From: Liolophura sinensis
Taxonomy: Eukaryota > Mollusca > Polyplacophora > Chitonida > Chitonidae
Direction of reading: 5' to 3'
Assembly: GCF_032854445.1 (NCBI RefSeq)
Contig: NC_088300.1
Coordinates: 18,235,570 to 18,295,569 of the forward strand
Length of the DNA: 60,000 nt
Both the position numbers and the translations under genes were made by a program. Shown here piece by piece: positions 23,543-36,100 of this stretch; the first letter of the stretch is position 1, and each line of letters starts with the position of its first letter. Under the pieces are notes generated by a model. That model saw nothing but the letters and a program-made list of their open reading frames with translations. It was not told where the DNA came from and did no database searches.

Positions 23543-23940
23543 AACCCGCCTCGATACCTCAGTTGTTAAAGCGCCCGCTTCGCGGATGGTAGATCCAAGG
23601 TCATTCCTGGGTCGGGTCACACCAAAAACCTTAGAAGAAAAACTTGTAGCTTCCTCGCTTAGCGTTCAGCATTAAGGGGATAATGCAACGACTGGTTGAC
23701 CCGTATCAATATAATGACTCGGCTGGGCGGCTTACTTACCTTTGGTTAATCGTCTCAGTGAAGCAGCACTAGATAAAAGAGTGGTGGAAGTCCGTCCTGC
23801 AACAAGGTAGCTCGTACATGCACTCTCAGGACTCCTTCGTCGTCATATGACTAAAAAAATAGTAAAATAGTATGACTTTTAAAAAAAGTATGACGTTAAA
23901 CCCGGAGCACTCACTCATTCATTCACTCGGTCTGTATGTA
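23543..23940 (+). mobile_element. tRNA-derived SINE, family B, with CACT/CATT tail
   Basis: The head TTGTTAAAGCGCCCGCTTCG and a region resembling a B box (ggtcattcctgggtcgggtc) are followed by caacgactggttgacccgta. The end is tatgacgttaaacccggagc and a CACTCATTCATTCACT tail. An expansion of A and T runs sits before the end. Confidence 0.8.
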
Positions 23941-24559
23941 AACTTCCTGTAACAGCACTCTGAAGTTTGGAAATGTGGACCGGAGACCTGTTCCCTTTGC
24001 ATTGTTTTATGATGATATTCCATCTTAAATGTGATGACAAGTCAGCATTTTGTGTAATTCTAGACAGGTGAAGCCTAATACTTTGCAACTATTATTTGCA
24101 ACAGGATCACTTGAATTTTTTTTTACTTCTTCTGCTTTAGCCATGGTGCTATTTAGAGGGCTTATGATTGCTGTCTTTTTAGGAACACACGTGAACAGTT
24201 AGAAGAAAACCATAACTGTGTCCTGAACATGTTCTGAAACTTGGATTTGCCTTTAATTAAAGGTATATACTCTGTGCACTCGGCACCCATGGAACAGAAG
24301 CCAGTGTCACATTGCTATTCACCAACTATCAAACACACGCCAATGGAGTTAGTATGACAAAAAAAAAAAATCTTGCTTCGAGATTTCTTAATGATGGATT
24401 CATCAAAGAACCTATATACAACATGAATATGCAAACTCTGCATAGAAGATTTTCAACACGGAAATACTGATGTCAGTACCTCATGAGAGACTCTCGTTAC
24501 CTCACATGGTGGAATCGGTGGGGCGTTCCAGTAAGTCAGCAATGAAAGCATGTTATCAT

Positions 24560-24945
24560 TGTTATCACACACACACACAAAAACAAGATAATGCAACACA
24601 AACTTGTGTTCTTTCCAACAGAAATATTGTGTCATATTTGAAGAAATCTATCCTATGTTGAATTAACTCAAGGTCTTGTGTTGAAAGAATAGAAGACAAG
24701 ATGTGTTGGATGTTATACACAAGTGCTGTAGCACCAACAAAACTGCGCATCAAATGCATACATTTCCTCAGTTTGTTTCAACACAAGTTTGTGTTTTATT
24801 ATTTAGTAATACAAACACGTGTACTTCATAGTCCATTAACACATGTTTGTGTTAGGGTAACACATTTGTGTGTTGAATGAGAACAAAACAAGTTGTTGTG
24901 TTTGGTTTCAACACAGGTGTTTTTTGTGTGAACACTAATTTTTCC
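24560..24945. mobile_element. palindromic element rich in aacacaa/ttgtgtt
   Basis: The ends cacacacacacaaaaacaag and gttttttgtgtgaac are roughly inverted. The inside repeats aacacaaacttgtgtt-type palindromes many times. It looks like a degraded foldback or MITE element; no coding capacity. Confidence 0.45.
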
Positions 24946-25263
24946 TAACGTTACCAGAGATGACCTCTAAACCTGCTAATCATGCACTTGGCGAGAGAAG
25001 TTTTTTCGAGACGTAAAAATTACGGAAGTGTATGTGTCCTATCTATACATGTACATAGACATTTCATTCAACATGATGTATGCATGGGTCTCAATCAAAT
25101 CGTGAAACCGGGAAACCATAAAACCTGCAATTCTGAACTAGCCCAATTCTCCCATGCACGAGTCCCGAGGTCGAAGGGTTTAACAGTGTCCTAGACAGCG
25201 TCACCGAAAAGCGTTATTGAAAAGCGTTGTATAATCGGGTTGTTTAAAACAAGATGGGGTTGG

Positions 25264-25271
25264 TGACGTCA
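25264..25271. promoter_or_regulatory. CRE palindrome TGACGTCA
   Basis: A perfect CREB/ATF site about 100 bp before the first candidate exon at 25369 and next to CAAGATGG and CATGGCGGC motifs often seen near animal promoters. The promoter role is inference. Confidence 0.35.
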
Positions 25272-25368
25272 TCATTTTGGCTATACTCATGGCGGCTTAA
25301 AGACTTCCATTTATTTAGCATTTTGTTGTTGGATATGCTTTAGTCGGTTTAACTTTGTTTTTCTGCAG

Positions 25369-25453
25369 TGTACCCTCGGTCAATGTTTGGGCCCCGTTTG
25401 GGCGACTGGAGCCCTTGTGCAGCATCTGACATGTCTGATACTGGTAGATTTGG
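25369..25453 (+). CDS. candidate exon 1 of an unrecognised plus-strand gene
   Basis: Strong acceptor (TTGTTTTTCTGCAG) and donor GG|GTATAC. One frame encodes YPRSMFGPRLGDWSPCAASD and MSDTGRF. A second frame is also open, so coding is not certain. The split GG|A codon would join it in frame to 26167. Confidence 0.3.
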
Positions 25454-26166
25454 GTATACAAAGCGATCATGCATGGTCTATTGATCTTTTATTGGTTGAT
25501 AAACAAAGCTTACCCTTTTTATTTCGGACACTTAACCCAATAAAAGAGTTTCTGTAGGTTAAAGAATTATTGATTCTTAAGTCTATCTTGTAACTCTATC
25601 TATAGCTATACATATAACATTCAGATACGCCCCTGATACGCCGTCTGTGTCAGACGGCTGGTCTGTATAATGTATATTGTAGGCCTGAGTGTGAACCATC
25701 TTGTATGGTCGTCGTAAGTTCTTATATCACTAAAATTATTATGCACCTTCACCATGTAAATACTGATATTAATATTTAATGTGCCATTCATATGCCTGAA
25801 TAAATTGATTTGGTTTATTTACCACTTAGGTTACATTCATGTTTGATAGTAGAAAGGAATCGAACTCATATACAAAGATAACAAGTAACACCACACAATA
25901 TACTGACCGGGCTAAAGTCCAATGTATCATTAATAACGTCGTTATAATTACAGTATCCGCACTTGCCTTCATAACAGCTAAGTGGTTTAGTTTATTTTTG
26001 TTTTTAATTTTTTTATTTAGTATTTGCAGTAAACGCACACGTATTAATTGCTCGTGCACGCCGGTCGTTTTCTTTGTGGACATTTTCCCCACTACATTTA
26101 CGGTGAATTACTAACGTCCGTCGCCTGGAAATGATTGATCTGTGTGACGTCAGTTGTGTTGTTCAG

Positions 26167-26248
26167 ATTTAACGGTATCAGCCTAGATCGGGGTCAGCCA
26201 GTGCTGAATTTCAACCTGGACGAGCAGGAGCGGAATGTCGTTTACAAA
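26167..26248 (+). CDS. candidate exon 2 of the same unrecognised gene
   Basis: Encodes FNGISLDRGQPVLNFNLDEQ and ERNVVYK, with GC content above its surroundings. The acceptor is TGTTGTTCAG; the donor AAA|GTACAC is weak. A CRE palindrome (26145-26152) lies just before the acceptor. I recognise no family. Confidence 0.32.
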
Positions 26249-26571
26249 GTACACAGAGAAGTCTGTGTGGTGCATATCGTTGGCCTTTGGAATTATACCA
26301 GACCCGTCACCTATTTATCTATTATGTAGAGAGCGTACATGCAGAAAATAACATGTGACCATCGTGCCACTGTGGGACAGAGAGTAGACATGTATATATG
26401 CTTACGTGCTGTATGTATGCCGTACTAAATGACTTCACATGTATACACAGTCGCCTATAATATATATATATATACCAGTGAGTACTTATTATACATCTAA
26501 AAGGGAAGCTTTGAGGGATAGGTTATCGTCTTAGTCTGCATGCTAGGACATAATGTTTGTTTCCATATCAG

Positions 26572-26631
26572 CACAACCCACAGTTATTTCCTCTTCGACC
26601 AAACTGTACTTGTGAAGAAGCTGCAATTAAG
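26572..26631 (+). CDS. candidate exon 3 of the same unrecognised gene
   Basis: 20 codons, HNPQLFPLRPNCTCEEAAIK, phase 0 at both ends like the previous donor. The acceptor is TTTCCATATCAG and the donor is AAG|GTGCGC. A good acceptor at 26817 (TTTTCTCACAG) could start a terminal exon with an early stop. Confidence 0.27.
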
Positions 26632-26639
26632 GTGCGCCA

Positions 26640-27590
26640 CACTGGCCTCTCATTAGGCCATTTAATACGGCCTTGGGTTCGTGTAAACGCTGTAGGCCTA
26701 TGCACCACAAGGAAGCTTGTACCCTGGAGTTCGAGCATTTCACAGCTGGTGTAGGCCATATATGGATTTCTGATCACTCCGGTGGTGTGAAAATGTAGTA
26801 CCTGCTTTTCTCACAGTTTCCGTGTGGAAATTTTGTTCTGTTCCTTGTCAACATTTGAACGTGTACATGGCCTGGAGATTACCGTTTTAATGTGGAGATG
26901 TGACGTTCTGGAAGCTGCGCCATGAAAATACATGGGCTAATCCATGGTTGTATACACACAGTCTAATTTTGTGGTGAAGGCACATTTAATTATTCCTGAC
27001 AATATCTCTGCCTGTGTACCACATATATACTGTTATGTAGGAATATACCATACTGGAAGGTGACCCGGTAAGTATTTAGTTAATATTATAGTTAAATATC
27101 ATTCAGCTGTACCTGTATTTGTAGGCTACCAGAATTGTAGTTCACGATTCAAAATGAGTTCACTGTTCATGCTTGAACCACGGAATTTCCGGGTCAGATT
27201 AAAATAAAACGCACATTTATGTGCCAATATGGAAATTTGTCTTTTCACATGTATTCTGGGATTTATTGATTGGTTATTTGAATGAGTGCTTGTCATACAT
27301 ACGGACAGACTGTTTTCATGATTATGTTGTACTAAGCATTAACACATGGCATAGCGTATATACTTTATACATTGCATGCTATGGTATGAAATGGAACGGT
27401 AAGCCGTATCAGCTTCCTCGTCAAACATGCATTTTAAAGCAGGTAAACTGATCACATCGTGGAGCTTTGTCGCGAAGGCTCGCTGTATTTCCTGTTGACG
27501 GTGATAACTCAGGTGAACAGCACATAAAAAAGATGGATCTTATTACATACCCACACCGTATATATGCCTATAGCCGTTAACTTGCTTGTT
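26640..27590. other. no gene recognised
   Basis: AT-rich sequence with short chance open frames only. Confidence 0.3.
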
Positions 27591-27596
27591 GCCGTT

Positions 27597-27730
27597 TATT
27601 TAATTTATTTCTTTTAATTATTTGATTTGTGGTAACTCAGGACTCAAGAATGTTTTACTTATAGGACGGCTGTCTGTTTTATTATGGGTGGGTGAATCCG
27701 GAATGCCTGGAGTAAACAATTAGCCTTTGG
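27597..27730 (-). mobile_element. SINE family A, strongly diverged
   Basis: Recognisable by tttatttaatttatt, ggactcaagaatgttttact and tataggacggctgtc. The downstream part is hard to align. Confidence 0.55.
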
Positions 27731-27929
27731 CCAGTAACTGATGAACTTTTCCACATTTGGAAAACGGTCTTGTAGGACCACGTCAGCTGCCCTGTGAGCG
27801 TTGTTGACCGCTAATTACTTTACAAACAGTGGAGGCAGGAAATGACAAGAATCAGTCCATGCCCGAGGCTGGTATTGAACAAACAGCTCGTCTGTGTTCT
27901 TAGCAGCTAAAAAAGACCAAGACCTTAAA

Positions 27930-28110
27930 CCATTACCATTAATCTGTTAATTTGGACAGAAAGTCTGAGATGCTAGAATGTGTTTTGTTATTATAACACA
28001 ATATTGGGTCATATTCAACATAATATCCCGTTAGCCTAATTATTAATAGAATGCGTGTGTTATATTTAATAGAATAATCTGATGTAATAGAATGCAGACT
28101 TTTTGTTAAA
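27930..28110. mobile_element. MITE-like palindrome, diverged sibling of the element at 30578
   Basis: The left arm ctgttaatttggacagaaag tctgag and the right arm gcagactttttgttaaattt are inverted. Internal ttcaacataatat and gaatgcgtgtgtta blocks match the element at 30578-30832. Confidence 0.55.
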
Positions 28111-28405
28111 TTTAAAATTCGAGAGCACTTGAGGTTACACATGTGCAGTTGTTGGAATTCAGTGATTTAATAATACTTCCACACATTATAAGCCGTTGAT
28201 ACATGGCAAATTTCTGCACTACCCTGTGTTACTACCCAGCCACTTGGAGGTTACTAGGGTGACAAAATGTCATGACTTCACTTCCAGCAACAGCAGTTCC
28301 AAAAAGGTGGTCATGTCACAGCGAGTACATGTAGGTTGATTTTTTGATACGTTGTACAGAAAAGTACAAACTGCATGTGGTGGTATGGTACTAAGCGAAA
28401 GTTAC

Positions 28406-28410
<5 letters not shown>

Positions 28411-28476
<66 letters not shown>
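28411..28476. repeat. (AT)n microsatellite, about 33 units
   Basis: An uninterrupted AT dinucleotide run. Confidence 0.98.
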
Positions 28477-28479
<3 letters not shown>

Positions 28480-29320
28480 GGGGTGGAGATGAAAAATTTA
28501 TTACATAAATAGTAAGGAAAATCCCTACTCTCGTGTAACCTTGACCAGGACTAGATCCGTCCGGCGTTTAAATAAACAGGAAATATAACTGATTTTTCTT
28601 CCAGAGTGACCCGATAATCACAACCATTTCATGATCAAGCCCAATCGAGATTCTTATTTATTTATTTTTGACACTCGGGTTGTATGCAAACCTGTACTTG
28701 TGCTAACTGTTGAGGTAAAAATTTGAATGCTCTGATGTGGAGGTCAAGTATCAGCAGAAACAACGAAAACTTCTCAATTTCCTTGTCAGGGAAGTAACAC
28801 AGTATAGGCAGTTAACGTCAGTTTACAGCAAACATAATCAGTCGAGGAGCGTTTATACATGCCAACATTTATAATGCGTGGTGAATGTACGAGTGGTATA
28901 GACAAGAAGACGTGCAGCACACCAGTGAGGCCATGGGGTCAAATCCAGGTGCTGCTGTCTATCTGTGGCTCGGAATCGGATATTTTGTTATGTTAACCTA
29001 TACTTGGAAGACTTTCGCACCTTCGCACATATAAACATAACCTCTTTCACATCATAATATGTCTATACGTGAAATCCCTAAGATTTGTACAAAAATCACA
29101 TAATAACCCAGGTAATATAAGTATATAAGATGGCTTTGCTACTCTGCAAAAGTGTTCCAGTCTTGACATTCAGTATGTTTATGGTCTCACGTATTTGCAT
29201 TGTGCAAGGGTATTAACATGAATAATTCATGTATGGACATGCTTGCTTGTCCCAAAGGGCTGTTTGTCATGTCTGTAGTGATAAGGTATAACTGCACGAT
29301 GATGTATTGATTAGATACCA
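28480..29320. other. no gene recognised
   Basis: AT-rich sequence without convincing exons. A tRNA-like scrap (ggggtcaaatccaggtgctg, near 28938) may be a SINE head remnant. Confidence 0.3.
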
Positions 29321-29329
29321 ACGTTGGAG

Positions 29330-29690
29330 TCTGTTAACACGTGGTATACATTCACACAGCACACAGGACGGTAACACGCAGTACAGGGGCAGTGCACACA
29401 GTACCGTGACACGAAGAGTACATTCATAGTGCACGGCAAGGGACTGTAACACGCAGTATATTCACACAGCACACAGGACTGTAACACGCAATACATTCAA
29501 AGAGAACATGTACTGTGTGCACACGGGACAGTGACTCACAGTTTGCAACTCCCACTATTCACAACTAGCAGTACACATGCAATACACACGGGACCATAAC
29601 ACACAGTGTGCAATGACCGTGTTCACAAATAACACTGACGAATAACACACAGTGTGCAACTGACATTACACTGTACACACTGATGCTAAG
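29330..29690. repeat. degenerate CA-rich tandem repeat
   Basis: Repeats of the type cacacaggac.gtaacacgca gtacattca, with units of roughly 35-60 bp. They create overlapping minus-strand open frames rich in Cys, Val and Leu, which should not be read as genes. Confidence 0.75.
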
Positions 29691-30577
29691 TCTGTTCGTC
29701 ATGTGTCCACGTAACTGAAGTACATGTATGCGCACACGCTTAAAACACGAATGTACAAAACATAAAAAAAAATACAGCAAGACCATCCGTGTTATGTTCA
29801 CCTACCTGATGATATACATACACACATGTACACTATTTGAATCGTCTGTGCTATGGTGTCGTTCTAATGTGTACAGATATGCATGTTAGTGAAAGTGTGT
29901 GTAATACACATCGGTCATCTCACTGTGTACATACACTGTATCCGTAATTAATTCCTTCATTTCTGAGTTCCTATATGCATACAGTTTCGGGCTATAACGA
30001 TAAGCCAGGCACAGATCATTGCAGGGTATCGCCTGGAAGGGGAATCCCCTCAGCTCTGCGATAAATGAATATATTTAAATATAGCACAGAAGGTATAGTT
30101 CTATATACAGATCAAACGTCAGCTTAAAGAATTATATCTTTACACATGATAGCATATATGGGCATGTGCCTAGACACCATGGTAGCAGACCTGCCTTATC
30201 GTGTATAGAGCTATACGTATCACGGGTCTCATCAACAATCTCTGAATATGATCATATTGTCGCTAAAATATATGGGCGTAAAAAGAAAAAAAAAATAAGT
30301 GTTATTCTGGGAACATAAACATGCCTATGTAGTTTATCATTTTGCAGAGGTCTGTCTAGGCCTATGCATGTGCACATCGATTAAGGGGGCAAATATGTTC
30401 CACGTATACAGTCTTATAAAGCATGCGTTCTAATTTGGATGTTTACGTTTATAATTCTATTACAAAATATATCCCTTCAGAAATATAGAGACAGTTGTTC
30501 ATGACTTCTGTATGATTTACAATAATTATAAATGCTCCACTGTAGCCTTTTTTGATCATGTCTTTATGGGTCTTCAC

Positions 30578-30832
30578 TTGCACTCAAAAGAATAGTCTGT
30601 TAATTTAACAGAAAGTATGTTGTCTGAGTGACACTAGAATATATTCTGCTTTTGCAGCAGATATTTCTGTTAAATATAACGCACATATTCTTTTAAATCA
30701 ACAAAAGATTCTATTAGACTAATAAAATATTATGTTGAACATGACAGAATAGTGTGTTAACAGAAATATTTCCTAGCATCACTCAGGCAACAGACTTTCT
30801 GTTGAAATTAACAGATCAATTTTTTGGGTGTA
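30578..30832. mobile_element. about 255-bp palindromic MITE
   Basis: The left arm cactcaaaagaatagtctgt, then taatttaacagaaagtatgt tgtctgagtgacactag, is matched in inverse by ctagcatcactcaggcaaca gactttctgttgaaattaac, then agatcaattttttgggtg. The arms span more than 70 bp of near complementarity, with no coding capacity. Confidence 0.75.
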
Positions 30833-31298
30833 ATATATGATATTCCTTCAGATAAATGCATAATATCTTCTTTAATTTATTAGGGCTTCCAGCTTGGTAT
30901 ATTAATGTACTACAATGCGCCACATGTTCCTTGGCAATCCTCAAAATGTTATAAATGTTGTCTGTGTTTGTTGCATGAATCCAAGATTATTAAAGTGTAT
31001 ATCATTATTCACGATTATGTCTCTGTTTCCCGCGGTTCTAAAGTACCATGTTAACTTATCAAATACGCGCAGACTGAGAGCCGCGAGTTCGACACCCATA
31101 CGACTCCATTATTTCCGCTCGTCGGCACGATTCATTTTTGACTGTGGGAAACTTATTTACTCTACATGTATATATACTCTGAGTGCTTATGTTTATGATG
31201 GCTTGTTATATCAGCTTGAATATGAAATAAACCATATGGATACTTCACATGTGCGTATGTATTAAATGGACGACTCTTTGGAGTAAGATGTGTTTCGA

Positions 31299-31301
<3 letters not shown>

Positions 31302-31367
<66 letters not shown>
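31302..31367. repeat. (AT)n microsatellite, about 33 units
   Basis: A clean AT run. The Tyr/Ile-repeat open frame over it is an artefact. Confidence 0.98.
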
Positions 31368-31369
<2 letters not shown>

Positions 31370-32720
31370 TTAGACATTTTGTAATAGAATTTTGATATAA
31401 CTATTTTGACCCAAAAAAATTTCTGTCACAGAAATCACTTTAAGCAATTGTATGATTTTTTGAACTTGTGCATCTTGCAATAGACATGAGTGAGTGAATG
31501 AATGATCGATGCATGTGTAACACCACTTAGGCAGTATTGCAGTCATAGGTATGCATATATGTATTGAGTCGATCTGATCTTCAGGTAAAACGGTCTCAAA
31601 GGTTGCACTGTCAATAACCTTCCTTGTTTCTGTAATACGAAAAAGGCCACTCTGTCTTGCGTGTGGCCTTCTCTTTTGTCTATCACTATTCATCATGGTA
31701 TATTTTTCTCTATGGACCATGGTTGTGTCTGGAATAAACACAATCTTTCTATATGTTGTGCACTGTCTTATTTGCCTATGTGACATTGTGACAGTCTCTA
31801 GGAGAAACTTGGCCGCCAGTCGGTATAACTGGAGCAGCCAACTGATTCCTTCCCTGTCACTTTTCTATATATTAATGGGTAGCTTTATAATACACTATTA
31901 TGATGTGACATCCAGAAGAAGTTTAGCTGACATGTTCGTTTATAGTGCGATACATGGCTTAGTCTGGCTACCGAGCCGGACACTACATATATTACAGAGA
32001 TCTTGCAGCCTGGATTTACAGGTTAGGCACGAGTCTAAATAAAATTTAACATGCGCATAAATTATGCATGCATTATTAAATAATGAAAAATGGCTTTCAG
32101 TTTTTATTCATGTTTACAGTTAATGGTCATGCTCTAATGAATTTTGTGAACCACAAACTTGTACACTTTAAAAAATCTCCTCAACCAGGAAATCAACAGA
32201 ACTTTATCGGCTTTGAATTTGAATTCAGTTTGAGGTCGGGGGAAAAAAGAAGAGGAAGGTTAAGTTTTAAGAGACCACAGCTCATGAATATACCGGATAC
32301 AAATCACGCTATGCACACTCTCGTGGATGAAACATTTATTAATTATAAGTATATATATGCCTTATAGTAAATGATTAAAGATACTTATACATATACCTGA
32401 GTGATATAGGTATATTGTTTTGTATTCAACATGGAATATCTCTGTTTCCATTCATCCGTCCTCAGACTGTGATGCATACGACAACATATCGATTATGGGG
32501 CCATATCGCTTTTCATGTTATATGTGTTATGTAAACTGAGCCGCGCTAAGAGAAAAACTTGCCTGAGACAGCCCACTTTGAAGGCGTGGCCTAAGTAAAT
32601 CGATACAATGGGCGTAGTTTCGGCGTGTCTGTCATCTGCACTTACAATTATGTTAATAACACGAGAAGAGTTTCCAGATTCACGTAATGGTCGTTAACTA
32701 AAGATCATGCGGCTTATGTC
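31370..32720. other. no gene recognised upstream of the bZIP gene
   Basis: Several open stretches of 90-140 codons on both strands lack recognisable composition and overlap one another (for example 31370-31786 minus against 31695-32042 plus). Confidence 0.3.
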
Positions 32721-32726
32721 AAAATT

Positions 32727-32733
32727 TATAAAG
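32727..32733 (+). promoter_or_regulatory. possible TATA box of the bZIP gene
   Basis: TATAAAG about 160 bp before the proposed ATG. A start of transcription about 30 bp downstream would give a 5' leader of roughly 130 nt. TATA-like strings are common in AT-rich DNA, so this is only plausible. Confidence 0.35.
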
Positions 32734-32888
32734 GGTCAGTTTGAGTTTATGCCATTCTAATTATGCTAAATGCATGCGAATTTACCGCTGTGTGAGGTTA
32801 TATGTGCCGGAGCAATTACTCTGGATACGGTATATACTACTGTTGTATACAACCACAATCACACGTGAAAGAAACACATGCAGGAAAG

Positions 32889-33134
32889 ATGGCGGATCCC
32901 TCACAAGATATGCAGGACATTCTTTCACAATTCGGACTCTCCGAAATCCCTTTTGACGACTCTCAACATGCCCAGGTGGTGAATGCCCTGGAAATCGAGA
33001 CCGATAGAGGTAACCATAGCCCTCGGGGAGGTAACCAGAGCTGGCAGCTTACGGATGAAGGGCTGGAGGGTAGGCCTATGACGCAGTTTCAACTGTTCGT
33101 GGAGCGAGATTCGCTTCGCCCCTCTGACCCACAG
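32889..33134 (+). CDS. bZIP gene, exon 1 (acidic N-terminus)
   Basis: 82 codons starting MADPSQDMQDILSQFGLSEI. Asp/Glu-rich in the first half, with SPRGGNQS and FQLFVERDSLRPSDP later. The donor is CAG|GTATAC. No known domain; a transactivation role is inference from position and acidity. Confidence 0.8.
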
Positions 33135-36100
33135 GTATACAACGCGGTCATTATCAAGCCACACAACTGAACAACACAACATGTCTACAGGGACTATATC
33201 TCATAACAAAGTAACCGCAGTCATATTTGATCTGATGCAACGTTATTAAGATTGGGAATTAATTCATAATTATTCCTTTTATTTGTTGTTTTCATGATAG
33301 TTGATGAGTTTAGTAAATATCTGCGTTTGGTATTCTTACATTTAATAAACAAGGTACCGGCATTACAAATTCACGCAACAAAATGAAAACCAAAATCCCC
33401 ATGGTATTCTAAATTTTTATCACAATGATGTCCCCATTCGTAATATTTGTTGTACGTTGCGAAATCTGCAGTGAGGTAGTTATACGGATAGTTTTATCCC
33501 CTACACAGTGCTAGCTCCAGGCGCTCAAGATCTGTACGCAGTCATCAAACTTCAACCCGTTAGAACAGCATGTATAGCAATAATCAAAGTATCCCATACA
33601 ATGTGACTTGAGCATATGACGATCTACATACAGTTTTACCAGCAGTTTTACACACAGATTTGCGTTATTCAGTGTTTTGTACATTTCGTACTGTATGCAG
33701 TTAACGTGCAGATACACACATAATAATATACCGATGGCATTTTATATTGTTTATACATAAGTAATTCTAAATACCAGGTGGAATATAAGCACATAGCATT
33801 TCTCAAGTAGGCTACAACTAAAGTGATCAAAATGTTCTTGTCGTTGTTTCGTCATTGTTATTTGACTCTAAACGATGTCAGCCTATATTGCCACAAAAAT
33901 AATCTAATGACTATCTATAAATCTTAAGTCTTTAAAATGACGCAGCTAGAATATGTTTTCTTTGTCCTAAATTTACTGATCGTGCTTTGATTATCCATAT
34001 TTCAAATATTACTTTGTGCATTTCATTTAGAACTTCTTTATACTTTGACTTAACACTGCATTTATCACTTGTAAATTCACTAAGCACGTATGTACTTTGA
34101 CTTAACATACAAAATCGCTGTTGTGTTTTCACTTATACTTTGGTACTTTTACTTAGCATATAAATACCATGCAGTTTTGTATTTCATTTCGTGTGAACTT
34201 AATTTATAACAAATATATCGTTTTAATTTCATGAACATGAACGTCTCACTTTTGACAGATGTTCATCTGTACATCTGTCAATCATCTGTTCATCTGTACA
34301 TCTATTACCTGTCAGACGTACAAAACACCTCTGACAGGTAACCAACATGATTTAGACATGTACTCTACATTTTGACCGTATTTTTGAGTTTTATCTTGGC
34401 CCTGTTCCCATGTATAAGATCCAGTTATAGAATACTTCGTACAAGTTAAGTAAATAAATCATTGGTGTTATATTATGGATAGAAGTTTAGACTTTGTGTC
34501 TCCAATGTCCATTAAAGAGTTTAAATCATTTCTGTTTCCGCGTGAATAATATGTAGGCCTTTATAAAATGGCGGTTTATTGATTTTTAATTATTTCCTTT
34601 AAAAATAAAGGCAGTGTGTATAACTTCTCGATGGTACTGGATTTTGCCGGAACACCTTTCTTGCATATATACAGGAATGATGGGCAAGGCTAAAAGGCTA
34701 TTCTTCTCAGTTTTGAATTTTCTGTAAATCGTCAACATTTAACTTAATTACCTTAACGCGTAAGATTTCTTTACCGAGTGTGTAGAGTTGTACGTCATGA
34801 TGCATGATTTTTGGTCATGTTCCTGTTTAAGCTCGCCTCATCGGATCGAGAGATAGCAGTTCAGAGTCACAAACGGAAGCAGCAAAATTGCACAGCAGCC
34901 AGAAAATACCGCGCCAAGAAAAAAGAAATGGAAAAGTCTCTGAAAGATGTAAGTTGAACCTGCATTTATTTATTTTTTTATTGGTGTTGAACACAACGTA
35001 CTGGGGAAATTTTCACTTATATGATGGCGACGAAGGTGAGTGGAGGAAACCGCTACATGTGGATGGGCTAAATCAGTGGCCATTTTTCAATTTACTGACA
35101 GACATTTCTATACAAGGCAAATTGTGGAGGCACAAGATGTCTTTTATGCACGAAAATAATATATTCCCCTTCGAAGAAACAATGAGAGTTGAACATTCAC
35201 AAATATGCTCACGTAGAAATCTGGTTCACAAAATGAAAGGTTTCATAACCAACTAACCAACAAGGAAACTAACACCAGTATAAAACAAACCAATTATTAT
35301 CGATGCGAAAAAATTGTCAAGCCATACATGCAGCAACCTATATCCGACCACCAAATTACAACCAGTAAATTTTCTAAACATTTGGCAACCTAACAAGTTA
35401 TAATTTTTAGACTTTCAACAATTATGTAACCTACCAAACCTTCAACCTACGTCACAAAACTTTTCTACCCATCGAGCAACTATACCAAATTAGTCAGCAA
35501 ATGAACATAAAACCTTTCAGTATTTTCCGGCATCCAACAACCCAACAACCTGTACACACCAACTTTCAGCCGAACTTTTTATAACCATCGATCAACCTAT
35601 ACCAAATTATTCAGCAAATTAACCAAAACTTCAACATTTCCCACCACGCAACAACCCATATATATCTACCAACATTCAGCCGAACTTTTTATAACCATCG
35701 AACAACCTATACCAAGACAAGTTCCGACTTTCAACCAAGATTTGTCCAGCTGTATTCTTTAACTTACCGAACATTCAACTTTGGACATAAAAGATTTTGC
35801 AGCCATCCATGTAATTACCTACCCAGCCCCAACATCCAACTTAACGCTTTTTTCTAATCATCCAGCAGCCTTACCCGTTAAGATCAAATTTTCAGGCAAA
35901 TTTTGAACAGTCCAGAAACCTGTCAAGCTTTCAACCTCCGACATAAAACAACAAGCCACATCCAGGTAACGTATCCAGTTTTCAAGCTCCTATTACAATA
36001 ACTCAACTTTCCAAAAATTTACTTATTGTCCGATTTCTATTACCAAAGACAGTTAAGAAATCAAACAACCTATATCAAGCATTCAGCTGCATATCATCTA

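Noticed and set aside
25839-26114. 91-codon frame with a hydrophobic stretch resembling a membrane segment
   Set aside because: The hydrophobicity comes from T-rich DNA; the opposite strand is equally open and there are no matching splice sites.
29267-29801. Cys/Val-rich minus-strand frames
   Set aside because: They overlap a degenerate CA-rich tandem repeat and one another.
31162-31377. Open frame with a long Tyr-Ile repeat
   Set aside because: Translation of an AT microsatellite.
31370-31786. 138-codon minus-strand open frame
   Set aside because: No family similarity, no splice signals, and a comparable frame overlaps on the plus strand.
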